From the NCBI GenBank assembly GCA_022925895.1, contig JAKSYS010000329.1, positions 1-64,000 on the forward strand: a stretch of DNA of 64,000 nucleotides, read 5' to 3'. The stretch comes from Fragilaria crotonensis (lineage: Eukaryota; Bacillariophyta; Fragilariophyceae; Fragilariales; Fragilariaceae). Of this stretch, positions 1 through 10,187 are shown one piece after another. Both the position numbers and the translations under genes were made by a program. Below the pieces are notes generated by a model, which worked only from the letters and a program-made list of their open reading frames with translations, ran no database searches and had not been told where the DNA came from. The stretch's first letter is position 1, and each line of letters starts with the position of its first letter.

Positions 1-1435
1 AAAAAAGTACTGAAGTTGTCGGAGGAATCGGTGCGTTCAAATTCGTTGTCGGGCACAGGAAGTGGTTCAATTGTATGTACCCACAATCACTTTCTGTGCC
101 ATCGTTTGTGTCGTGCTTTTTATTACCAACTGCTATCTTTCCAGCATTGAAGGAAATGAAACAACCCCAAATGAAGTCAACTTCATCGCATGTTAGCATG
201 GCGATGTACGGCTTCTCAAATAGATCAGTGTTTCCCAAAATAAACTTCATGACACATGAAGAGGCCTCCATAAACTTCTTGTGGTCTATATGGATGAAAA
301 ATGTGGTTCAAACTTCCATCCGGTTGACCATTAGTCGACAACATCATTTCGCGGTGCAATAACGTCATTTGGCGGTATTGCTGAAACAAATAAACCATGA
401 GCCTGACTGCATCCATAACGGCAATAGGAATGAGGTCATGTACTTGTTCCAAATGACCGCGTGCGGATCACGCTTCAGCCAAGAAATGGCAATCTGCAGA
501 AAATCGGAGGTGCAACCCTCATTTTCTTGGTGAAACATCGCGTTACCCAAGACATGTGGACGACGTCGCAGGCAGGAGAGGGTACATCATTGCCCGACGA
601 GGTTGAGAACACGTGATGCTTCAGTTTCGAAGCTGAAGTTGATTCAAAGTCAGGTGCACAATGGTTGAGACTTTCCAGGCCCAACGTACCAGGCAAATAT
701 GAATATGTCGAAGGGAACCCATCAATTTGGGTCCGTGAAAAATCGTGCTTTTACCTCCTTCAAATAAGGATTCCAGTTGTATTTGGACTCTTTTGCGATG
801 CATTTTTGTAAAGCCATTTCAATTCCTTTTCCGTCGAATCAAAGTAATTACTGAGCGGACTGCCTACCGCCTCATCTTTGAATGCTTCGACCAATTAGGA
901 AATTTCTTCTTCGTCATATCCTTAAATCCAAGCTTTTTTGTAGTACCTCGCCGTTGGTTTATTCTCTGTTGGATTCACTTTCAGATACATCCAAATTCCA
1001 TTTTCTTTAGTCTGGACCGCATGATGACTGATACGAGGAAAACAACAAGGTGGCCATTCCTGTATTCTGAATGTACACCTCAGTTGCGACGTACAATATA
1101 ACGCAAGAATCGCAAGCGGCTGCAAAGGTGATTGCACTGATTGCGTTCGATTTGTCAGGGTTCAGAATGGCAATTGTTTCTCCCTTCGTTAATGCAGGCA
1201 ACAACGCTTCACGATCGTGCACATTTTCAAATATGAAGTGATACAAGGAGTGCACAGGAAGGGATACATCAGGTGATGATCCAGTATCGTACACAACCCA
1301 ATAATGACGAAGAAAATCTGGCAAATCAAAACTCGGGTGTATGAGTGGATGATATGGGAGGACGTCCTCAAATTTGCAAAACACTGTGTCATCCTCTCCC
1401 TGTAGGGGATGAATAAACTTGACTGATTTTGACAT
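1..1435 (-). pseudogene. GNAT acetyltransferase + Ulp1-like protease gene, partial (runs off window start)
   Basis: Read on the minus strand from an ATG at 1435. The first about 140 residues hold a GNAT-like fold: a central strand ending in the acetyl-CoA loop QNTGMA (about 1055-1075), then, in a shifted frame near 1000-925, the second conserved block YLKVNPTENKPTARYYKKAW, which matches the family's typical strand/FYxKxGF segment. Nearer the left edge (about 240-1) the frame reads VDFIWGCFISFNAG and GYIQLNHFLCPTTNLN. This lines up with NDHWGATFVFNAG and the following segment of the Ulp1-like gene at 28789-30446. The protease His position reads Ile here, so this copy has probably lost activity. 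Several frame changes occur, so it is either broken or spliced in a way I cannot resolve. Domain order and spacing match the big transposon gene at 27660-31988, so this is most likely a relative of that element. Confidence 0.6.
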
Positions 1436-1827
1436 CAGTTACGAATGACAAGGGAAAAGAAAGAACAAAAAGGGAGAAGGAGAGATCTGCAAGATTTTAA
1501 TGACATCGAAAGTAAGAGATTGACTGTAGATTGTACACGAATGTAGTGGTGCTGCCATTGGTGACGTTTACAACTGTGGCGAGTTTTGGATGAGAAGTCG
1601 ACGTCAACATCCAAATCTAACAAGCATTGTCAGCGGGGTATACGTAGATATGCGCGTAGGCTTGATACGTACGAAAAATCTAGTATCAATACACTGTGTG
1701 GAGCGCAGAAACTCACTCCTAACCTCACATTTGCATCGACATGAAATGACCATGCTGAGTTTTGCAAGTGGTGTTGGCGAATAAAAAGACAACAAGGAAA
1801 GTAAGTTGATGCTTAGTACATTTGTGA
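1436..1827. other. Intergenic spacer between divergent genes
   Basis: AT-leaning DNA between the minus-strand GNAT gene and the plus-strand dioxygenase-like gene. Short frames on both strands have no recognisable content. By position it should hold the divergent promoters, but I see no clear motif. Confidence 0.4.
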
Positions 1828-2200
1828 CAGGACACCGCTAGCTGTGGCATTCCTCGCGGTAGCAGAAGCGCCGAGATTGACAAGGAAACTATCCTGAGTC
1901 AAAGTACGGTTGATATCACGAGTTACAACATGGAAATGAAATGGGTGTGCAGTACAGTTGTTAACCAGGACACCGCTAGCTGTGACATTAGGCGGTAGCA
2001 AGCTCCAACCTCAACTTGGAACCCATCATGATTCATAGTACGGTTGATAGCACGTGTTCCAACAAGGAAATGAACGTGATTAGTAGTACTGTTCTGAAAA
2101 AGGACCCTGCTACCCAAGAGGAATGTCGCCGTAGCAGAAGATCCAACATCAAATTGGAAACCATCAAAAAACGTAGTACAGTCGTCAAAATAAAAACCAG
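1828..2200 (+). repeat. Degenerate ~135-bp tandem repeat, about 3 units
   Basis: Units begin near 1829, 1968 and 2099. They share AGGACACCGCTAGCTGTG (degenerate in the third unit), a GGTAGCAGAAG-type block, AGTACGGTTGATA and CAAGGAAATGAA blocks in the same order. The third unit runs into the lysine-rich reading frame, so the apparent N-terminal part of that frame (2016-2218) is repeat-derived. Confidence 0.7.
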
Positions 2201-3237
2201 TGCTTCAAAAAATGAAATCATGGGAAAGAGAGGATATCAACACGTATACAAATCAAGCAAAGCACCATCGAGCAAAAAAGTGCGCGAGGCATACAATGAA
2301 TCTTTAAAAATTGAAAACAAAAAGAACAAGAAGGCGGCAAGACGCGATTATAAAAAGCAAAACAAGATAGGAAAACTGACCCTTGTTAAGGCATCGCCAG
2401 TGCACTGCATTTGCCCATTACTTTTGAAAAGCGGAACGCCAATTTTCTTCAGCGGAACGAGAGATAAGGTAATGAAGAATCTGAAACAGCACCGGAACGC
2501 ACATGTGCTATCAGCAATTGAAAATCTCAAGGTTGTTGATACAGTGCTCGGTGCAAGAATGGAATCAGAAGGTGGGGACACTGTGTTCACATTGATTCCA
2601 CGGGAATATGCAATCGAAAAATTGACGCATGTGCATGAAACACTTCGATCACTATACGCATTGGATGGTTCGCAAAAAGCTGAAGTGAGAGGGAAGGCGA
2701 GAGTGACTGTGGCGGAGGATGATGGAAAGTACATCACTGTGGGGTTAAAGCCAAATAGAGGTAGAAAAGGTATTTCGAATCGTGGCCAAAAAAGTTGAGC
2801 AACGTTGACAAGAAAAAATTTGCAAGCTGATTAGTACATGTCAGGATGTTGCCAAAGGATACGTGCCGGCAAATGAACTACGAGGATTGCAATTTGCGAA
2901 GATGATGGCACAGTGGCCAAATCTGAAAGGAGTGTCATCGCAGCAAATATGGGGAAGTCTTGCTTGTGGCAAGAACTATTACTTGAACACACATTTGGAC
3001 GAGGATTTTTTTTATTCCTTGACAACAATTGCTTCCGCGTGGGGACTACGACAGGATATCGATCGGTACAGCATGGAAGCTGAAGTGTGCAATTACTTCA
3101 CCTTTGCTGAGGAAGGGATAGCTGTCGCGCTCAGGCCAGGGACATGCTTCTTTTCAACCCATTGTATCAACACTGTCTTTCGTCGCGAACATCCAATTAT
3201 GAAAACAAGGATGTGTTTTGCTTGTCGTTGTACCTAA
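2016..3237 (+). pseudogene. Lysine-rich protein ending in a 2OG-Fe(II) dioxygenase-like domain
   Basis: The first frame (2016-2798) is lysine-rich from MGKRGYQHVYKSS onward. The ATG at 2219 is the more likely start because everything before it is tandem repeat. The frame shifts near 2755, and the continuation VEKVFRIVAKKVEQ has one TGA at 2806 before ICKLISTCQDVAKGY and the dioxygenase-like part (2863-3237). That part shows the expected order: a CGKNYYLNTHLDEDFFYS segment (HxD iron pair), then YFTFAEEGIAVALRPGTCFF and a downstream His and Arg (STHCINTVFRR), as in the double-stranded beta-helix of 2OG-Fe(II) oxygenases. TET/JBP-type oxygenases are known passengers of KDZ transposons in fungi and algae. 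A link to a mobile element is inferred from the divergent GNAT-Ulp1 gene next door. Family identity is my reading of the motif pattern. It could also be a prolyl-hydroxylase-like domain. Confidence 0.5.
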
Positions 3238-3376
3238 AGACTGCAGTGGTGGGAGGTAATAACAACAGTGTGCAAAAGTAGTTGTCAACCAATCATTAGT
3301 TCAACTTATTTTTCGGTGAATATATTTGGCCTCAATGGCAGCCATAAACAGGCAGAGACTGAACAACAATGCCTGT

Positions 3377-6300
3377 CTACCGGGACGCAGGTGTCATAAA
3401 TGCTGTCTCCTGTGAGGCCAAAAACTTGGAAAATGATGCTTCTGAGGTGTAAATTTGTTCAACGTAAGCCTGGAAGGTACCTGTCACTTTTGCTCTGACG
3501 AAGGTATGCGACAGTAATCGTCGCAGTCTGCCCTTAACTGGGCAGCTGTTGCTTTCGTGCTTCGTGGAACCGGCAGCGCCTTTAAAAACCCAACACTCGC
3601 AGCATGCTCGGTTGTTCAAATAATCTTTTTTAAAGGGACAAAGCTTGCGATCATGTGTACTCACACCACATGCGTAACACATTTTCCATTGGAAACAAAC
3701 TTGTTGGTTCTCTGGCAAGGACTTGCTACCTGGTCCTCTCAAGAGAGGTATTCCTCGACACGTGGGTTTCCACACACAAGACAGGCCGATGACAATTGGA
3801 GTAAGACGCGTCGCGAGGCACATTCATCCTTTCGGACTTGATGAATGCGGTTGGTTGCCTCGCTTTGGAGACTCATCAACGGAATGTTGCGACAAAGTGG
3901 CAGGCTCCACAATTGTCTAACGTTTCTCTCCCAAACGAAGCCGACAAAATCTTGATCGCACAACCCCTCTGTCCTTGGGAGGTGTCAGATAACCAATCAT
4001 GAACTCCACTCGATGTCATAACCGCTTTGAAGTTGCAATGGTCTTTTGAAGAAATAAAGTTCTCATTCAAAAGCCGAGTGTAGCGATGTTCATCATCCTT
4101 AGTTCGGTGATCGGACAATTTGTCGGGAACCGCGAATAACACTTGACCAAAGAGGTTCGCATGTAGTTTCGCAATCGACCGAACGCTTGCACAATCTGCA
4201 TGGAATCATACAGATATCCTCGCAAACCAAATATCTGCAGTATGGATTTTCATTGCCGACCAAGCCCATGGTTGTTGATATGAGGATGTCTAACTTTCCA
4301 TTGCTCCATGCTTGGCGGTTTCTTTCACTTCCTTGTGAGTGGAATCAGAAGAAACAAACTTGCATTTATACCGGGTGGTGGAAAGCTGCTCGAATAAAGT
4401 CCTGCCGTCCTTCTTCTCGGCAACAACAACGTGAGCAGCACAACGTGGACCTGATAGTCCTCCACCTGAGTCCATCTTTTTCTGGACGAATCGGGCAGCG
4501 AGGTTTACGTACAGAGACGAAACCGCTACCTTTATCTTAAATCCGCTTGGAAACTTTCCGACAACATGATTCCCAAGAATAACTTTGACATCACTCATGT
4601 CATCAGCGTTGGACAATCCTAGTTGCTTTGTGAATTTAGAAACTGCAAACGTAGGCATTGATCCACTCAACATGACAATGGGAATACCCAAACTTGGAAG
4701 TTTGGAATATACCTTGTACTTGTCTCGGAAACATGTCTCGGAAAGGATGGTGTGCGCTTCGTCTATTACAATTTTGTCGACGACATCCAACCACGACTTG
4801 AAAACTTCCCCGAAGTAATGGAACAAGTTGTTTAAGGCATCAAGGTTTAAAAACAGTAAACTCGGAAGACGTTCTTTCGTGTAGAGTCCTTCCGGCAACA
4901 CACCATCAGAAGTGATGTCTTGCCCGGTGAAAACACGCATGTTGGAATCGAGTCCAAGCTTCTTAAAGGCTGCTGAACATGTGGCGAACTGATATTCGGC
5001 CAGGAAGCGATACGGAGAAACATGGATGATGGTCTTCGTACTTTGGTTTGCGAGGACGAGCAATGGTTGGGATTATGTAGCATTCTGACTTCCCCTCACC
5101 AGGAGCTAGTAGAGCAACGCAATGCTGTGGCTTGGTGAAGGTCATACCATACCCAAACTCAACCAACTCTTTTTGTTGCAAGGAAAGGTAGTTGTGACCC
5201 TCTGGTGTTGAGGAAGTTGGATATCGGAGTTGCATTGCCGACCGCAGATTAGCCAAGGATAAAATATTCTGACATCTCGAGAATCCATATGATGTATCTC
5301 CTAAAGCAAAGTGATAGGCATTGAAGTGGGCCTCTTCTGAACCGACTCGTTCACTGGAATAGGTAGATGCATGAGTAAATGTTGAATGACCCATTTTGAT
5401 GCTCCGATGGTGCTTGAGCACAAGTACTTGTGTTGCTCACCACCAGTAACAAAATTTGAGACGCAAGCCCAGAACTGACGAACCTGTGTCATGTCTGGTA
5501 ATGACGACAAGTTGAAGAGATCCCGAATCACATGAGATGGTCCAAAATCTGATCGATTGACTCGCCTTGGAAAGATTAATGATTGAGAGTCTTCATCTGA
5601 GAAAAGCTTCCACTGTTTTGGATCAGGGATCGAAACAACAAAAAATATCGGGAGATAATTGGTGGAAGCTTGCGTTCAACTTGTTTACACTTTCGTCGTG
5701 AAGCATTGGTGAAACCTTTCAATGATGTAAGGGAATAGTAGATAGTATCATTGCTGTAAACGCAGTGAAACATTGATGGTTCAACCAATTCGGTCATTCG
5801 TGCCGAGCCACCACCAAATCCATGAAAAGACATCTCGAGTTGTGCAGTTAAATAATCCAGATGCTCAAGAGGCAAGCACAAACCTTGCTTCCAAACTGAG
5901 TGAATATCGACAAGAGCAAGGTCCCCTGTGTCCTTGTCTACCCTTACCTTGACATTTGTTGCAAGGTCAACAATGGGTTCCCACCATAGCCCGTCTGCCA
6001 ATTCAGTAATTGCATCCCGCATCAAGAACACTGTCCGAGGTACGATTCGAGACCATTCATCAAATAAGAAAGAATATTGATCAACCATAATGTTGCCAAC
6101 CGTATCAAGTGTTGTCTTTCTCCTTTTAGGCATGCGACGATGCATTTCACGAATTTGACGAACCATCGGTGACAAAATGTGAATCACTGGTGATTCACGT
6201 ACTGATTTGACAAGTGCAGGACCAAAATTGTAAATGACTGGTTGGAAAATGAACAGATAACGGAGCAAACGGCTGCCTTCAGAACTGATGAGATCTTTGA

Positions 6301-7335
6301 GAAGACAGAGGACACTGTGTCACAAGAGATCATGTTGATTTCTGAACCATTGGTTGAGACTCGGAAAGCAAACATTAAACAGAACTCTGCAACGAAGGGA
6401 AGAGATGCCACCGATTGAGGGACTTCAAGCAACAAGTCCTTCAAAAAGTAGGGCACTGCAAAGGCATTGCTTGTGTCAAAGCCTCTCGATGCAAAGAGAC
6501 CTCGTCTGTAAGAAAAGGATAAAAGCTTTTTCAACTCTGGAAGCAAACTCCGTGGATCGTGTTGCATTGTGTAGGTACAACGATGTGATATCTCTTCTAT
6601 TTCACCACCTTCAAATGTTTGAAGTCCAGCGCGGAGATTGCCAGGAACCAATCCTCAGCATGCTTGTGGATTTGAACCAACAAGAACTCAGTTGATGAGC
6701 ACGGTGATGAATGGATCGAAGAAAAGTCGGATTTTATCTTCTGGACAAATTGTTTGCCACCACCGCATCCATGAATAAGGGGTGTAAACATATGTGTGTA
6801 CGTATGATCCTGTTTTCCCGTTTTGGAAGAATAGGAAAAGCACAGCTCTTGCCTCACAATAATCAAATTGCTGTTTTGAATTGTGTGGTGATTCGTTGAA
6901 AAATGAAGTGACTTTAGCATGAGTCACATACCTGCCGCAGCAAAGCTTGATGAGATCAACTTTCTGTAGTTTTGAAGAATCACAACCCACAGTCTTGCAG
7001 TGTCGATTTGCATTTCCAATCTTTACAAAGGATTGACCACACACACAAGAAAATCCAGCATATGTTTTGCTGTCGCTCCGATACGGATCGATACTTCCCA
7101 AAGCCTTTGCATGAAGTAGTTCCTTTTTATATTCTTCAAGGAGAGAACGGACTGTCGAAAGCCTACTGTCCATACCATGTTTTTTCAGGTGAATTTGAAT
7201 GGATCTCTCGTCTGACTGAATTGAAGCAGACCGAATACATTGTCGACAACCTAGACCAAACGGAGAGAATGTGAAAAGTTGCAAATGTGTCCCATCCGAT
7301 GCGTTTCCCTTCTTGGAAGTTGCAATCGACAGCAT
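3377..7335 (-). pseudogene. RecQ-like DEAH helicase with N-terminal C2H2-type and C-terminal zinc knuckles, copy 1
   Basis: The gene reads leftward over several frames. N-terminal block (7335-6900): FSPFGLGCRQC...HLKKHG and a second CVCGQ...HCKTVGC pair, resembling the C2H2-like domain found with fungal telomere-linked RecQ helicases. Middle block (6650-5580) is conserved with copy 2 (FGGGSARxTELxEPxMFHC). Helicase motifs follow: LLAPGEGKSECYIIP (motif I, about 5110-5065), IVIDEAHTIL (motif II, about 4770-4740), MLSGSMP (motif III), ILISTTMGLVGN (motif V, about 4290-4240) and QIVQAFGRLR (motif VI, about 4200-4170). The C-terminus (3823-3377) has CYACG...HDRKLC and CCEC...H...CP zinc knuckles. 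I count at least five frame changes. Some may be introns, but motifs V-VI are themselves split, so it is probably broken. Telomere-linked helicases and RecQ-bearing mobile elements are the nearest known comparison. Helitron is unlikely (no HUH Rep domain). Confidence 0.65.
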
Positions 7336-7575
7336 GGTACAACTTTATTGTGATTGCCAAGGGATGAATGGTATGGAGTTTAAATTCATGGATACCAGAG
7401 TCTACAGAAGCAATCCGTAGCTCCCAATGCATATTTCCTTAAGTAATCAGTGGCTCTTGATGCAGAAAAATGGCTCCCGATGCAAATTTGCCTAAGTAAA
7501 ATGGCTCCTGATGTATCAAGTAAAAATATACATATTTGAGGAAAATTTATCTAGTTTGAACCCCGCCCCCTTAGG
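7336..7575 (-). repeat. 5' flank shared by both helicase copies (copy 1)
   Basis: About 240 bp upstream of the copy 1 start. It matches the region 9942-10187 upstream of copy 2 in order and wording (AGCTCCCAATGCA, repeated TGGCTCC words, TCAAGTAAAAATATA, ATCTA then CTTTGAAC-type words) up to a shared CCTTAGG. Beyond that point the two flanks differ completely: here it meets the truncated end of copy 2. The repeated GGCTCC words within the block could be regulatory. Confidence 0.65.
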
Positions 7576-7578
7576 GGC

Positions 7579-9941
7579 CTCTGATTTCCAAGCCTTCGGG
7601 CAATGGATGGAATGATATAACATTCCGACTTTCCCTCACCAGGTGCGAGAAGACCAAAACAATGCTGGTGTTTTCCAGGTGACTGGTGCCCGTACCCGAA
7701 TTCCACTAAAGCCTTTTGTTTCACAGTTAGGTAGAGGTGGCCATCTGATGAGATGGATTTCGGATAGCGAAGAGACATGGCACCCCGAATATCACCCAAG
7801 GAAATTGTGGTGGACTGGAGATGTGACATCTCATATGAAGTGTCGCCGATCGCAAAATGGTATGAATTGAAATGTGCTTCTGCACCACCAAATCTCACTT
7901 GAATAAACATTCTCGTGAGTCTTCACAGAGTGGCCAAATTTGGATGCTCCACAGAACTGGCATGCTGCGCAAAAATTATTCCTGTTCCCATGATCACCTG
8001 TTACCATATTTGAAACACCAGCCCAGAGCTGTCGTACCTGTCGCATGTTTGGTAATGAATCCAAGTTGAAAATATTGCGTATGACATTTGGGATTCCAAC
8101 ACATGATGATGTTACTCTTGTCAAACATCAAGGAAGTACCAGTTGCAGTGAAGAGTGACATTTGATTTGACAAGTGATCGATACAAGATATAATATCGAG
8201 CAATCACAGGAGGAGTTTCGCTCCACTTTCAGAAAGCGATGTGAGAGGAACTTGTATAACCCTTCAGTGAGGTCATCGAATAGTATACTGTATCATTGCA
8301 GTACAGACAATGAAACATAGTGGGCTCCGCCAACTCTGTCTCTCTTGCTGATCCACCGCCAAAACCATGAAATGCCATTTTCAACAAGGCAGAAAAATTG
8401 TCCAACTGATCAGTGACAAACATGCACCTTGATTCCACAATGGAGAAACACCTACCAATGAAATGTCGGCAGTGATGTCTTCCACGCTGACTTTGATGAT
8501 GGTTGCTGGATCAACAACAGGCTCCCACCATTCACCGATTGCCAGATGAGTCAGTGTCTCCCGCAGCAGAGAAACAGTCAAGGGAACAAACTGTGACCAG
8601 ATGTCGAATGAGAAAGAAAATTGATCAACAATGATATTTCCGTCAGGGTGAAGTATTGTTTTCTGCCTCTTTGGTAATCGATTGTACATTTCCTTTACCT
8701 GTCGAACCATTGGTGACAAAATATGAATAACTGGAGCCTTTCGCACGGATTCTACAAGCAAATTCCCCATTACTGTGTAGGTGTTTTTGGAGAAGGAGCA
8801 GATGACCGAGCAAACCGCTGCCTTCAGAAGGGAAGAAACTTTGGAAAACAAGGAGGACACAGTGTCACAGGAGATCATGGAAATTCGAGAACCATCAGTT
8901 CTCACTCGGAATGGGAACATGAGACAAAACTCCACGGCAAAGGGATGAAAGGCAACCGATGGGGGAACTTCCAGCAGAAGATCTTTCAAAAAATAGGCAA
9001 CAGCAAAATCATCATGGTCATCAAAACCCTTGGATGCAAAAAGTCCTCGTCTGTAGGCAAACGAGAGGAGTTTCTTGAGTTCTGAAAGTAGACTTGTCGG
9101 GTCATGCTGCATTCTGTAGGTTTTTCCTTGTGACACATCATCAACTTCACCTGCTTGCAATGTCTGTAGCCCAGCACGGAGATTCCTGGTACCATCAATA
9201 TATTCTTCTGCGCAAAGTTCAGAAGCCATTCTTCAGCTTGCGTGTGGATTTTTGTAAGTAACTCTCCGCATGGACTTGGTGGTGAATGGATTAAGACAAA
9301 GTCAGTTTTGATCTTTGCAATGAATTGTTTACCACCGCCACATCCAGTAATTAGGGAGTGTACATATGTGTGTAGGTGTGATCTTGTTTTTCTCTTAGTG
9401 GGAGAAAGGGAAGTAGAGTATCTCTCGACTGACAGTAGTCAAATTGCTGCGTGATGTGAGGCACATCATTGAAAAAAGATGTGATTTGAGCCTGGGGTAC
9501 GTATCGGCCACAGCAGAGCTTGATGAGATCAACATTCTTCAAATGAGAAGCCACGCAACCTTTCCTCCCGCAATGTCGAATTGCATTCCCCTTTTTCAAA
9601 AATGATGAGCCACAAGTGCAGGAATAGCCGACAAATATTTTGTTGTCAATCCGAAATGGTTCAATTGTTCCAAAAGCCTTAACATTGTCTAGCTCCCTTT
9701 TATATCCTTCAACAAGGGAGCGGACTTCTGTCACACTGCTGTCCACACTATGCTTTTTCAGGTGACGACGAATGTATTTCTCATCAAACTCGAGTGTTGT
9801 AGACTTTGTACATAGAAGACAGCCTAAGCCAAATGGTGAGAAGGTGAAACATTTTCGAATTGACACCGGATTAGTTGAAGATGGAAGATCTTCAAGAACA
9901 TATTGCACCTTTCGTTTCTTTGTTAGAGTGATCGGAGGCAT
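7579..9941 (-). pseudogene. RecQ-like helicase copy 2, cut off after the Walker A motif
   Basis: Paralogue of the gene at 3377-7335, same strand, same domain order. The N-terminal zinc-finger block (9941-9351) reads FSPFGLGCLLC...HLKKH and CTCGS...HCGRKGC. The long middle block is open over 282 codons (9229-8381), and the conserved FGGGSARETELAEPTMFHC and LLAPGEGKSECYIIPSIAR (about 7650-7600) follow. Homology stops at about 7579, where copy 1's 5' flank begins, so helicase motifs II-VI and the zinc knuckles are missing. There are at least three frame changes. Its own 5' flank ends at 10187 against a LINE. Copy 1 and copy 2 are clearly diverged at the protein level, so this is not a recent duplication. 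Confidence 0.65.
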
Positions 9942-10187
9942 GACAAAGGTATTTTATGTGGTGATGTATTCCGAGAGGAAAGAGCCAAAGGGCTGTTTCA
10001 ACAGTACTGAAACCCACGGGGGATCTCTGTAGCTCCCAATGCACATTTCACTAATTAAACAGGCAGCTCCGGAGGTTCAAAATTGGCTCCGGAGATCAAA
10101 TCTCTAAATAAAATTGCTCCGGAGGCCTCAAGTAAAAATATATGTACCTGAGGATTTTTTATCTACTTTGAACTCCTTTTCCTTAGG
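9942..10187 (-). repeat. 5' flank shared by both helicase copies (copy 2)
   Basis: Counterpart of 7336-7575. It contains the GGCTCCGGAG words repeated three times, AAGTAAAAATATATGTACCTGAGG, and ends at CCTTAGG next to the LINE reading frame, where TTAGGCGGT already codes Leu-Gly-Gly of the LINE protein. Element boundary and LINE edge therefore meet within a few bases. Confidence 0.6.

Noticed and set aside
7568-7576. TTAGGG at the helicase edge as a telomere addition site
   Set aside because: Only one unit, and the second copy reads TTAGGC. Chance or a shared element end explains it as well.
3377-9941. Helitron for the helicase element
   Set aside because: The helicase is RecQ-like (DEAH, QAFGRLR), not Pif1-like, and no HUH replication initiator or CTRR hairpin end is visible.
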